Source of the DNA: Planctomycetota bacterium
Lineage (GTDB): Bacteria > Planctomycetota > UBA1135 > GCA-002748355
NCBI GenBank assembly: GCA_027021385.1
Contig: JALUUL010000003.1
Coordinates: 1-61,058, forward strand
Reading direction: 5' to 3'
DNA length: 61,058 nt
The notes beneath the pieces were generated by a model. That model searched no databases. It was not told the origin of the DNA and saw nothing but the letters and a program-made list of their open reading frames with translations. Below are positions 24,054-32,040 of this stretch, piece by piece; the first letter of the stretch is position 1; each line of letters begins with the position of its first letter. The position numbers and the translations under genes are program-made.

Positions 24054-25700
24054 ATGAGAAACGCCGGACGTGGTTTATTGGTTACTGTTATGCTGATTGC
24101 CGTGGTTTCCTGGTTCTTCATCTGGAGAACCGGGAGCCCGGAAGTCGTCGAGCATGTCCAAGCTATTCCCGATTCGAATAATCGGGTTCGACCGAAACCT
24201 TGGTCGGCGGACACGGCTCGGACTCCAGCTACGGTTCCCAGGGATTCGAAGCATGCGACGGATCCGAGAAGGAAGGAATGTGCCTTTCAGGTGGTGGACA
24301 GGGAGGGGAGAGGGATTGTGGAAGCGAAGGTCTGGATCTCGACGCTTGACGGCAAGGTCATCCGGGCCGGCGTCACCGACGATCGAGGTACGTGGTTCGC
24401 GGTCCCCCCGCGTAAGCCCAGCAAGTACACCCGTTTCGCTGTCGAAGCTTCAGGATACGCGACCCTCCTGGGGGAACTTCCACTGAATTGGCCAAGTCGG
24501 ATTCTGGTCACCGTGTCAAAGGGGGCGACACTCATTGGCCGCGTCCTACGCTTCGACCGGAAGCCGATTTCCGAGGGCGCAAGGGTCTATGCCTGGTCGG
24601 GTATGGATCCTTCGGAGAGGGAGTTCCGATTGAAGGCGGCTGGATTCCCCGCTTTTCATTCTGTACCCGTGGATCGCGAAGGGCGATTCGAAATCCACGG
24701 TTTGACGGCCGGAGCGGCGTATTCCCTATGTGCCGGGCAACCGGGCTGGGTTACACCCAACATCCATCGAAAGATAAGACCGGGGGGGCGCGAGATCATG
24801 CTCGAACTTTGGCGGTTATTCGCCGCTATCGTCGTTCCCACGATCGAGGGCTGGTCTGAAGTTCCCCCCGTTCCCGGAGCTTCCACGGTCGTCTTAAGCC
24901 CTCGAAGTGAAGAGGAGGTCCTCCTACACCCTGGCTCGGTGCAACTGAATATGGCAGGCATTCCGGATGTCCGCGGGGTCCGCCGGAGGGGCGTCTATGA
25001 TTGGAGATACAGGCTCGTCGCTGTTGCGGTACGGGCGACCCTTCCCTCCCTCGGAGGCTACTCCCTCCGATATTCGGTCCCGGGATTCGCCGTGACTGAA
25101 AGCCTTTTCACCCTCCCTGGGTTTCAAGGGGACCTGCCCGTTTACCGCGTTCCAATTCGAGTCAAGGCTGCCGGATTCGGTTCCCTTCGGCTGGTGCTCA
25201 AAGGAGCGCCCGCCGTTTCGCTTCCAAGGACCATCCTGTTTGGGGTCGGGAGCCTCCAACTCGTGTCGACGACCGGGCGCGGAAACCTGCGAATTCCGAT
25301 CCAATCCCTGGAGAGTGGGGCAAGGACCCTGAAGGGGATTCCTTTTGGAAGCTATAGGGCGCGTCTGGTCCTCCGGACTGGTGGGGTATTCCCAGAAAAA
25401 GGATTCCTGATCCAGGTCGGACCGAGCCCACAGGAGTTGAATATTTCGATGAGAGAAACCGGCGCCTTGATTTTAAATCCGAAAAGCCTGAATGTGTTCA
25501 AAATCAAGCAACTTGAGCTCAGTTATGAGGGCAAAGGAAGATGGATTCTTAATTTCAAAGAACCTCCATATTTGGTCGAGGGTCTGCTCAAGGGAAAGTA
25601 TATGATTCGTTTGAGACCTCTCGGGCAGGATTCAAAACCGTTACAGCTCGGCCCCATCTTCATCACTCCTGGTAAAGTCAAACGTATTTCGTTTGGGTGA
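24054..25700 (+). CDS. Membrane-anchored protein with carboxypeptidase-regulatory-like domains
   Basis: The 548-residue product has one N-terminal membrane anchor (residues 8-24, LLVTVMLIAVVSWFFIW); the rest is outside the cytoplasm. At about 72-140 a carboxypeptidase-regulatory-like (transthyretin-type) beta-sandwich is visible: FQVVDREGRGIVEAKVWI then GVTDDRGTWFAVPP and FAVEASGYAT. A second copy begins near 155 (GATLIGRVLRFDRKPISEGA, VDREGRFEIHGLTAGAAYSL). The remaining part is also beta-rich, without known motifs. It follows the Cys-rich gene by 8 bases and precedes the MauE-like gene by 11 bases, so the three look like one operon. The ATG at 24054 is chosen over an upstream TTG that overlaps the previous stop. 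Possibly a surface-adhesion or assembly partner. Confidence 0.78.
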   Translation: MRNAGRGLLVTVMLIAVVSWFFIWRTGSPEVVEHVQAIPDSNNRVRPKPWSADTARTPATVPRDSKHATDPRRKECAFQVVDREGRGIVEAKVWISTLDGKVIRAGVTDDRGTWFAVPPRKPSKYTRFAVEASGYATLLGELPLNWPSRILVTVSKGATLIGRVLRFDRKPISEGARVYAWSGMDPSEREFRLKAAGFPAFHSVPVDREGRFEIHGLTAGAAYSLCAGQPGWVTPNIHRKIRPGGREIMLELWRLFAAIVVPTIEGWSEVPPVPGASTVVLSPRSEEEVLLHPGSVQLNMAGIPDVRGVRRRGVYDWRYRLVAVAVRATLPSLGGYSLRYSVPGFAVTESLFTLPGFQGDLPVYRVPIRVKAAGFGSLRLVLKGAPAVSLPRTILFGVGSLQLVSTTGRGNLRIPIQSLESGARTLKGIPFGSYRARLVLRTGGVFPEKGFLIQVGPSPQELNISMRETGALILNPKSLNVFKIKQLELSYEGKGRWILNFKEPPYLVEGLLKGKYMIRLRPLGQDSKPLQLGPIFITPGKVKRISFG

Positions 25701-25711
25701 GGACATGAAGC

Positions 25712-26127
25712 ATGATCCAATCCCCTAGGATAAAAAGAGTTGTTTGTCATGTATTATCTGGACTCATGATTGTGGTGGGAGGGTCAAAGGCCAGTTTGAT
25801 CGTGCATGCCTCGGAATCCACAATCATGCCATTTCCTATCCTGATTGGGATCGGAATACTCGAGTGTGTAATCGGCATCTGGATCCTTTTCGATGGTTCT
25901 CGTGTGCCATTATGGTTTGGGCTTGGGTTGGGAACTGGTGGCTTGATATTTCTTGCTATAATAAATGTCATGGGATTGGGGGGAAGAACTGCGGTTGTTT
26001 CGGCGCCCTTAATGTTGGAATGGTCTACCATGCCCTGATTGGGCTGGCTATAGTGGTTCTCGCAACGATTGGCCTATGGGATCCCCACGAGGGAACGGAT
26101 GATTCGCCCGATCGAGCTGTGGTCTGA
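25712..26127 (+). CDS. MauE/DoxX-like membrane protein, split by a -1 frameshift
   Basis: Two frames make one protein of about 138 residues. Frame one (from ATG 25712) encodes three hydrophobic helices (HVLSGLMIVVGGSKASLIVH, FPILIGIGILECVIGIWIL, WFGLGLGTGGLIFLAIINVM). It then leaves the conserved path at a run of six G (25978-25983). The frame one base back continues with GGKNCGCFGALNVG and a fourth helix (ALIGLAIVVLATIGLW). The CGCFG motif after the third helix is typical of MauE/DoxX-type redox membrane proteins. Without the shift, frame one ends at 26038. Cause may be a lost G, an assembly error, or programmed slippage at G-GGG-GGA. It probably acts in disulfide handling for the Cys-rich neighbour, which is inference. 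Confidence 0.62.
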
Positions 26128-26516
26128 AGGTAAACCATCTCAGGGCTTTGGACCCAATGACAGGATCGCTTTAGGGAGGAAGTATTGTCAAAGCTGTGGA
26201 CGGCTGAGGTAAGCGGCGCCTGCGGGCTCCGGTGTTGCGGTCCGCATACCCGGGGTTCCGGTGCGTAGCGCTTCGGTCAGGACATCCTTCGGGGTCGTGA
26301 CAGGTTGGTTCGCGATACGCGGTGTCGGCTTCGACATGTGGCCCGTCCTTCTCCCGCGGGGGGGATCCTGCCCTTCGGGCGGGGAGCCGAGATCCCCGAG
26401 GCCTTGTCTTCGTTCCGAGTGTCCAAGGCTGCAACAACCCTGACACAGGGCGCAAGCCCCACGGACCTCGGGGGGGCCGGAGGGGGAGGGGGCGAATCCA
26501 CGGAATGGGAGGGAGG
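26128..26516. other. Intergenic region, no gene seen
   Basis: This 389-base gap sits between the frameshifted MauE-like gene and tRNA-Lys, which lies on the other strand. Composition returns to high G+C here, marking the right edge of the lower-G+C stretch. Open frames on both strands are short, overlap the tRNA, and show no family resemblance. I see no clear terminator, promoter or attachment-site duplication. Confidence 0.5.
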
Positions 26517-26592
26517 TGGTGCCCCCGCAAGGACTCGAACCTTGGACCCGCGGATTAAGAATCCGCTGCTCTACCAACTGAGCTACAGGGGC
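26517..26592 (-). tRNA. tRNA-Lys (anticodon CTT)
   Basis: On the minus strand the acceptor GCCCCTG pairs with CGGGGGC (one T-G pair). The D-arm is GCTCAGTTGGTAGAGC. The anticodon stem GCGGA/TCCGC closes loop TTCTTAA, giving CTT. The T-arm is CAAGGTTCGAGTCCTTG. Discriminator A and CCA are encoded. Confidence 0.96.
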
Positions 26593-26708
26593 GATCGCCC
26601 GTACCGGCGAAAAAGGAAGGGAGGATCCTAGAGAGGGGGAAGAGGGATTCAAGGACGCGGTCGTCCTTGATCCGCCCCCGGGCTCCCCTAGAATCCCCGA
26701 CCCTTTGT

Positions 26709-26786
26709 GGTGGCTGTAGCTCAGCTGGTGAGAGCGTCCGACTGTGGATCGGGAGGTCGGGGGTTCGAATCCCCTCAGCCACCCCA
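26709..26786 (+). tRNA. tRNA-His (anticodon GTG)
   Basis: The acceptor GTGGCTG pairs with CAGCCAC. An extra 5' G at 26709 faces the discriminator C, the hallmark of tRNA-His. The anticodon stem TCCGA/TCGGG closes loop CTGTGGA, giving GTG. The T-arm is GGGGGTTCGAATCCCCT and CCA is encoded. A hairpin follows at once. Confidence 0.96.
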
Positions 26787-26788
26787 TG

Positions 26789-26816
26789 AACGGCCGATCC
26801 CATACGATCGGCCGTT
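26789..26816 (+). terminator. Hairpin after tRNA-His
   Basis: The arms AACGGCCGATC (26789-26799) and GATCGGCCGTT (26806-26816) form a perfect 11-base stem with a 6-base loop, starting three bases after the tRNA CCA. It is followed by CCCATTT, a weak T-tract. It is the likely end of the tRNA transcript. Confidence 0.75.
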
Positions 26817-27442
26817 CCCATTTCCGCCGCGCCCTCTCCTCCGGGCGATGCCCTCCATCGGTGGGTGGAGGGGCCTACCTTCCCGTTCCGCTGGTCCCCC
26901 AGCGGTCCAAGGAGCGGGGTCTGGTTCTGGAAAAAATCCCTGAAGTTGATGTTTTCTCGAAGTTTTCAAGGATTTCGAGTCACGGTTTGCTCGGTTTTGC
27001 GATTCTAAGGGACGGGGCGCTTCCCCATTTTCCTGGGATGCCCGCGGTTCCGAGATCTTTCTTCCTTGGCAAGGGTGAAGGAAGATCCCGGTCGTCGGCT
27101 GTGACGATTCGGAATGGCGCGGCGGTCCGGGTCCTCGGAGGCCTGAAGCCGGGGGCTCACGGCTGCGGGCGTCCTTCCCAGGTTCGCAGGAGAGGGGGGA
27201 GGCCCCACTTTTTTCCGGCCCAAGAATCCCGCCCGGGGCTTCCCGGGATCCGGCTGGAGGCTTCCTTGCTCCCGGCCCGGGGGGCGGAGTGACCCCGAGG
27301 GGCCTGAGGGTTAGGATCCCGCCCTTTCTCTTTGCGCGGGAAGAGTTTGTGCCCGTGGAGCCGGTTCCGGCCGTCCAGGGGACCGGGGTCTCGAACCGAT
27401 AGGAGATCCCGCAGGCGACTCCCCCCGGCAGGCCCCGAAGGC
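26817..27442. other. Intergenic region upstream of the acyltransferase cluster
   Basis: About 626 bases lie between the tRNA-His hairpin and the MBOAT start. A locally AT-richer patch (about 26925-27010) may hold the promoter for the acyltransferase operon, but no consensus box is convincing. Open frames here lack recognisable domains or ribosome sites. I see no repeat or integration signature next to the tRNA. Confidence 0.5.
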
Positions 27443-28861
27443 ATGGAATTCCACAGCAAGGACTACGGATTCTTCCTCGTGACGGTCTTCAGCCTCTTCT
27501 GGCTGGTGGCCGGGAGGCGAAGGCCGAGGAACGCGGTCCTGCTCCTGGCCTCCTGGTTCTTCTACGCATCCTGGAAGGCCCCGTACCTCGCCCTCATCCT
27601 CGGGTCGACCCTGCTCGACTGGTGGGCGGGAGGGGTTCTCGCCCGCCTGCCGGCGGAGGACCCGGCTTGCCGGAGAACGCGCCGCTGGGTCCTTCTCGCG
27701 AGTCTGGCCGGCAACCTCGGCGCCCTCGCGGTCTTCAAGTACTACAACTTCTTCCGGGCCAACTTCGAGGACCTCTTCGCGGGGTTCGGGATCCACCTCC
27801 CGGCGAGCGAACTCGCTCTCCCGGTCGGAATCAGCTTCTACACCTTCCAGACGCTGAGCTACACGATCGACATCTACCGCGGCGAGTTGAAGCCGGCGCG
27901 GAACCTCCGGGAGTTCGCCCTCTTCGTCGCCTTCTTCCCGCAGCTCGTCGCCGGACCGATCGTGAGGGCGAAGGACTTTCTTCCCCAGCTCGAGCGAAGG
28001 CCCTTCCTCGACGTCGAGAACCTGAAGCGCGGGCTCTACCGGATCGCGGAAGGCCTCGGAAAGAAGGTGCTGATCGCCGATGTCCTGGCCGTCCACCTCG
28101 TCGACCCGGTCTTCGCGCCGGGCTCGCAGGCGGGGCCCTTGCACAGCCTTCTCGGAGTCTACGGCTACGCGATGCAGATCTACTGCGACTTCGCGGGCTA
28201 CAGCGACATCGCGATCGGTTCGGCCCTCCTCTTCGGGTTCAAGATCCCGGAGAACTTCAAGGCCCCGTACCTCGCCCGAAGCATCCAGGATTTCTGGAGA
28301 CGCTGGCACATCTCCCTGTCGACCTGGCTCAGGGACTATCTCTACATCCCTCTCGGCGGGAACCGGCGCGGTCCGGTCCGGACCTACGTCAACCTGATGG
28401 CGACGATGCTGCTCGGGGGCCTCTGGCACGGGGCCGCCTGGCGCTTCGTCTTCTGGGGCGGGCTGCACGGAGCGTGGTTGGCCGTGAACCGATGGTGGCA
28501 GCGCCGGGGCTTCGGGGCCCTGCCGGGACCTCTCGGGAGGGTCCTGGCGACCGTCTTGACCTTCCACCTCGTGTGCCTGGCATGGGTTTTCTTCCGGGCG
28601 TCGGATCTCCAATCCGCCTTCGCGGTCCTCGGGCGGATCTTCGGAGAGGGGGCCGCCCTCCCCTCTCTTCCCCTCTCGGTCTGGGTCGCGCTCGGGCTGG
28701 GATACGGGACGCACCTTCTCCCCGAGAGGATCAAGGCGGGGGCCGAACGGCTCCACGGCCGGATGCCCGCCTTCGTCCTCGGCCTGTTCTGGTCCTTCTA
28801 TCTCGGACTCCTCGCCTACTCGATGGTCGAGGGCGTCCCCTTCATCTACTTCCAGTTCTGA
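27443..28861 (+). CDS. MBOAT-family membrane O-acyltransferase (AlgI/DltB-like)
   Basis: The 472-residue polytopic protein moves acyl groups, usually acetyl, across or at the membrane onto an extracellular polymer. It has the conserved early block FKYYNFFRANFEDL, the segment PVGISFYTFQTLSYTIDIYR, and FFPQLVAGPIVRAKDFLPQL. The catalytic region is DFWRRWHISLSTWLRDYLYI followed by PLGGN. The invariant His lies in LGGLWHGAAWRFVFWGGLHG (about residue 327). The ATG at 27443 fits the family start (FHSKDYGFFL). It is followed by two SGNH-type proteins with gaps of 9 and -4 bases, matching the AlgI-AlgJ/X or DltB-DltD partner arrangement. Confidence 0.93.
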   Translation: MEFHSKDYGFFLVTVFSLFWLVAGRRRPRNAVLLLASWFFYASWKAPYLALILGSTLLDWWAGGVLARLPAEDPACRRTRRWVLLASLAGNLGALAVFKYYNFFRANFEDLFAGFGIHLPASELALPVGISFYTFQTLSYTIDIYRGELKPARNLREFALFVAFFPQLVAGPIVRAKDFLPQLERRPFLDVENLKRGLYRIAEGLGKKVLIADVLAVHLVDPVFAPGSQAGPLHSLLGVYGYAMQIYCDFAGYSDIAIGSALLFGFKIPENFKAPYLARSIQDFWRRWHISLSTWLRDYLYIPLGGNRRGPVRTYVNLMATMLLGGLWHGAAWRFVFWGGLHGAWLAVNRWWQRRGFGALPGPLGRVLATVLTFHLVCLAWVFFRASDLQSAFAVLGRIFGEGAALPSLPLSVWVALGLGYGTHLLPERIKAGAERLHGRMPAFVLGLFWSFYLGLLAYSMVEGVPFIYFQF

Positions 28862-28870
28862 GAGGCCTCG

Positions 28871-30382
28871 ATGGAAGCGGACTTCCGAGGACAGGACCGG
28901 ATGGAGAAGGGAGGGGGCCGGGACGCCGCGGGGCGCGGAGTCGCGCTCTTTCTCTTCTTGTTGGTCCTGGGCTTCGGGGCGGGGCTCGCGCTCGGGAGCC
29001 TCGCACAGCCCGGGATCGAGGACAGGCTCCCGAGGGTCGGGGACGCTTCGAAGGTCGTTCTCGGGCTTTCCGGCCTTCCGAAGGCCCGCCCCCCCGGAGA
29101 GCGGAGGGTCTTCGTCCTCGGAGCCTCCCTGACCTTCGGGCTCCCTTACGAGCCGGTCGGGATCGCCTCCTTCGCGACGCTCTGCGAGCGGGGACTCCGC
29201 GCCGTCTTCGAGGGCGCCCGGATCCGGGTCCGCGCGATGGCGCATCCGGCCGTGGATGCGACCGAACTGGCCTCCCAGGTCCCCCTGCTCCTCGAATGGC
29301 GGCCGACGACCCTGATTCTCATCCTCGGCGCGAACGAGTTCCTGCGGCGCGCGGTCTCGGGCCGCGCGCTCGAGCCGGAAGCCCCGCTGGAACGCGCCGC
29401 CCGCTTTCTCGCGGGGAACCGTGGAACCTTCGAGGTCATGGCCCGGCGGATCGACCGCGGGGGCGGGGAGGGAGGACTCCGCGGCGGATTCCGAGCGAGG
29501 ATCCGAAGCGCGGGGCCCGGGCGGCCGGGCCTGCCGGGCCTGCCGGTCGGACCGAGGGACCGGAGGCTCCTGGTCGAACGGTGCCGGCGGGCCCTGAGGG
29601 GGCTCGCCGCCGCCTGCGAGGCGGCCGGCACGGACCTCGTGCTCGCCCTGTCGGTGCAGGGCTTCGAGGGATGTCCGCCGTGGCTGAGCGATCTCGAGGC
29701 CGGGCCCGCCGCCCTGGACCGCTTCGTGGCCTCCCAGTTGAAGACCTCCTCGGTCGCCGCCCTGCCCCGGGCGCTGGCTCTCGCGTCCGCCCATCCCGAA
29801 CGCGCGGACCTTCGCTTCGTGCTCGCGCTCCTGCAGCGGAAGGCCGGCGCCGCGGAAGAGGCCCGGGCCTCCTGGGGCCGGGCCCTGGACCTGGACCTCG
29901 TACCCCTGCATCGGACCGGAGACCTCGTGCGGGCCCTCGAGGAGGAAGCCGGGGCCCTTAGCGTCCCTCTTCTGCGTCTCGACGAGGCCCTGGCCGGGGC
30001 GGACGGGCTTCCGGAGTCGGAACGGTTCCTCGACTACGCGCACGTCGATCTTGAGGGGCAGGCGAGGATCGCGCGGTATCTCGCCGAGGCCCTCGCGGGA
30101 AGGGCCTGGCCTGTTCTTCCCCCGGGCTGGCGGGAGGGATTCGACCGCGCGGTACGCGACTGGCTCGAGGCCCGCATCGACCCGAAGTCCCGAAGACTCG
30201 CCCGGGCGCGGCTTGCGAAGAACAACGGGGGATGGTTGATGCTCTTCGGGAACTTCCGGGACGCCCTGCCCTTCCTCGAGGAAGCCTTTTCGGTCTTGAA
30301 GGAGCCGGAGATCGGAGAGGACCTCGCATTCTGCCGGCGGCGCCTTCGCGAGGCCGGCCTGGAACTCGGGGGGCCGCGGTGA
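28871..30382 (+). CDS. SGNH-fold hydrolase/acyltransferase-like protein, membrane anchored (copy 1)
   Basis: The 503-residue product has an N-terminal membrane anchor (about 23-43, VALFLFLLVLGFGAGLALGS). Its SGNH-like domain follows: block I FVLGASLTFG (Ser about 85, with GAS instead of GDS), a block III-like LILGANEF, and block V DYAHVDLEG with the Asp/His pair at about 388 and 391. Between them sits a TPR-like stretch (ALASAHPERADLRFVLALLQ, AEEARASWGRALDLDLVPLH). It is paralogous to the next gene. In AlgJ/AlgX and DltD systems such proteins pass the acyl group delivered by the MBOAT partner to the polymer. A similar role is inferred from the operon position. Confidence 0.85.
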   Translation: MEADFRGQDRMEKGGGRDAAGRGVALFLFLLVLGFGAGLALGSLAQPGIEDRLPRVGDASKVVLGLSGLPKARPPGERRVFVLGASLTFGLPYEPVGIASFATLCERGLRAVFEGARIRVRAMAHPAVDATELASQVPLLLEWRPTTLILILGANEFLRRAVSGRALEPEAPLERAARFLAGNRGTFEVMARRIDRGGGEGGLRGGFRARIRSAGPGRPGLPGLPVGPRDRRLLVERCRRALRGLAAACEAAGTDLVLALSVQGFEGCPPWLSDLEAGPAALDRFVASQLKTSSVAALPRALALASAHPERADLRFVLALLQRKAGAAEEARASWGRALDLDLVPLHRTGDLVRALEEEAGALSVPLLRLDEALAGADGLPESERFLDYAHVDLEGQARIARYLAEALAGRAWPVLPPGWREGFDRAVRDWLEARIDPKSRRLARARLAKNNGGWLMLFGNFRDALPFLEEAFSVLKEPEIGEDLAFCRRRLREAGLELGGPR

Positions 30383-32004
30383 CCCCGGGCGGGTCCCCGG
30401 AGCGGAGTCCCCGGCGCTCGGGGCTCTCGGTGGGTCGGACCCTCCTTGGAGGTGGGCTCGGATTCCTCATGGGCGCAGTCGTCTGGAACCTCGCGTTCCA
30501 GGACCCGACCGTCGAACTGCCGGCCGTGGCCGCTCCCGCCGATCCCCTCCCGGCTCTGAGGGGGCTCCCGGAGGAACGGGTTCCCGGGGAGTGGAGGGCC
30601 TTCGTCGTCGGTGCCAGCATGACCGCGGGGTATCCGTATCGCCCTCTCGGAGCCGCTTCCTTCGCGACCCAGCTCGAGGCCGGCCTGCGCGCGGTCTTTT
30701 CCGGCAGGACGATCCACGTCCGCCCCTCGGCCAAGCCGGCGCTCGACAGCCCGAAGCTGGCCGCGATGTGCGATCGCCTCGCGGCCAGGCGTCCGGACCT
30801 CCTCCTCGTCGTTCTCGGAACGAACGAGATGACGAACCGGGTGTTTTCCGGCCGGTCCCTCATTCCGCGGGGGCCGATCGAGACCTTGCTCGACCGGGGG
30901 ACCCGGGCGCGCAGGTTCTGGCATCTCGCCGCGGACTTCCTGCACGGTGGCATGGGACGCCAGCGTTCCGAGCAGGAACTTTCGAAGCTCGTGAAACGAG
31001 CTTTTCAAGCGGGGCCGGGCAAGCCGGCGATCGGGGCCCTGCCCGTCAGGCCCGAGGAGAGGCGGCTCCTCGTCGGAAGGATGCGGCGCTCGATGGCGAG
31101 GATGGTCCGTTCCGCACGCGAGCACGGCGTGCGCCTCGTCTTCGCGATCGGTCCCTACGATCTCCTTGGAAGCTGGCCCTGGGGACTCGGAGGAGAGGCG
31201 AGAAACCGCCGGCGCATCGATCGCCTCGTCCTGCGGTTCCGGAGGGACCTCGGGGAGGTCGACCGAGCCGAACTGGAGTCCCTGCTCGCGGTCGAGCCTG
31301 AGGCCGCGGAACTCTGCTTCGTCGAGGGGCGCCTCCTCCACCGGGAGGGGCGCTTCGAGGAAGCCCGGGCCTCCCTCCTCCGCGCGCGGGACCTGGATCC
31401 GATCCCGATGCACCGGACCGGCGAGATCGAACGCGCGATCCGCGAAGCGGGCCGGGAACTCGGGATTCCGGTCCTCGATCTCAACGAGGCCCTCTCACGG
31501 GGAAGGGAGGATGGACTGCCCGATCCCCGGAGGTTTCTGGACTACGGGCATCTCGACCTGGAAGGGCACGCCGCGATCGCCCGCTGGCTCGCCGCCCGGT
31601 TCGCGGAGGCGGGGTTCCTGCCGGACCTTCCGGAGGGCTGGGAGCGGAGGTTCCTGGACGGCGCGAGGGCGAGGCTCGCCCGGGCCCTCGATCCCCAGGC
31701 CTCTAAGGAGGCCTCCGTCAACATGGCCTGGGCGGACGGGAACTTCGCCCTTCTCTTCGGGAATTTCCGGGACGCCTTGTCCTATCTGGAGCGGGCTTTC
31801 CGGGGCAACCCGGACGACCCGGAGATCGTGTTCCGGTTGATCTTCTGCGCCGACTCCCTGGCCGGCCGCCTGGACGTCTGGCGGAAGGGGACGGAGGAGG
31901 AACGCCGGAAACGCATACTCGAGGTCTACCGCAGGTTTCGGAAAGCCTTGGCGAGGGGCGGATTCACCGCCGAACTCGCCTCCTATCTGGAATCCTCCCG
32001 GTGA
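30379..32004 (+). CDS. SGNH-fold hydrolase/acyltransferase-like protein, membrane anchored (copy 2)
   Basis: The 541-residue paralogue of the preceding gene starts at a GTG overlapping its stop (GTGA). The anchor is at about 17-36 (LLGGGLGFLMGAVVWNLAF). Block I is FVVGASMTAG (Ser about 79), the block III-like motif is VVLGTNEMTN, and block V is DYGHLDLEG (Asp about 388, His about 391). TPR-like helices surround EGRFEEARASLLRARDLDPI and FGNFRDALSYLERAFRGNPD. Both copies share the region LFGNFRDAL near the C-terminus, so they arose by tandem duplication. Two SGNH partners for one MBOAT suggest two acceptor sites or two steps. Catalysis itself is not demonstrated. Confidence 0.85.
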   Translation: MTPGGSPERSPRRSGLSVGRTLLGGGLGFLMGAVVWNLAFQDPTVELPAVAAPADPLPALRGLPEERVPGEWRAFVVGASMTAGYPYRPLGAASFATQLEAGLRAVFSGRTIHVRPSAKPALDSPKLAAMCDRLAARRPDLLLVVLGTNEMTNRVFSGRSLIPRGPIETLLDRGTRARRFWHLAADFLHGGMGRQRSEQELSKLVKRAFQAGPGKPAIGALPVRPEERRLLVGRMRRSMARMVRSAREHGVRLVFAIGPYDLLGSWPWGLGGEARNRRRIDRLVLRFRRDLGEVDRAELESLLAVEPEAAELCFVEGRLLHREGRFEEARASLLRARDLDPIPMHRTGEIERAIREAGRELGIPVLDLNEALSRGREDGLPDPRRFLDYGHLDLEGHAAIARWLAARFAEAGFLPDLPEGWERRFLDGARARLARALDPQASKEASVNMAWADGNFALLFGNFRDALSYLERAFRGNPDDPEIVFRLIFCADSLAGRLDVWRKGTEEERRKRILEVYRRFRKALARGGFTAELASYLESSR

Positions 32005-32040
32005 CTCCGTTCCCCGGGGAACAGGACGGGAACTACTTCG

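Noticed and set aside
26188..26821. Open frames spanning tRNA-Lys and tRNA-His with peptides resembling known spurious database proteins.
   Set aside because: They are translations of tRNA genes and their flanks, a common annotation artefact.
26517..27442. Possible integration site: tRNA genes next to a lower-G+C stretch.
   Set aside because: No integrase, no direct repeat of a tRNA 3' end, and no mobility gene is visible; both tRNAs are intact.
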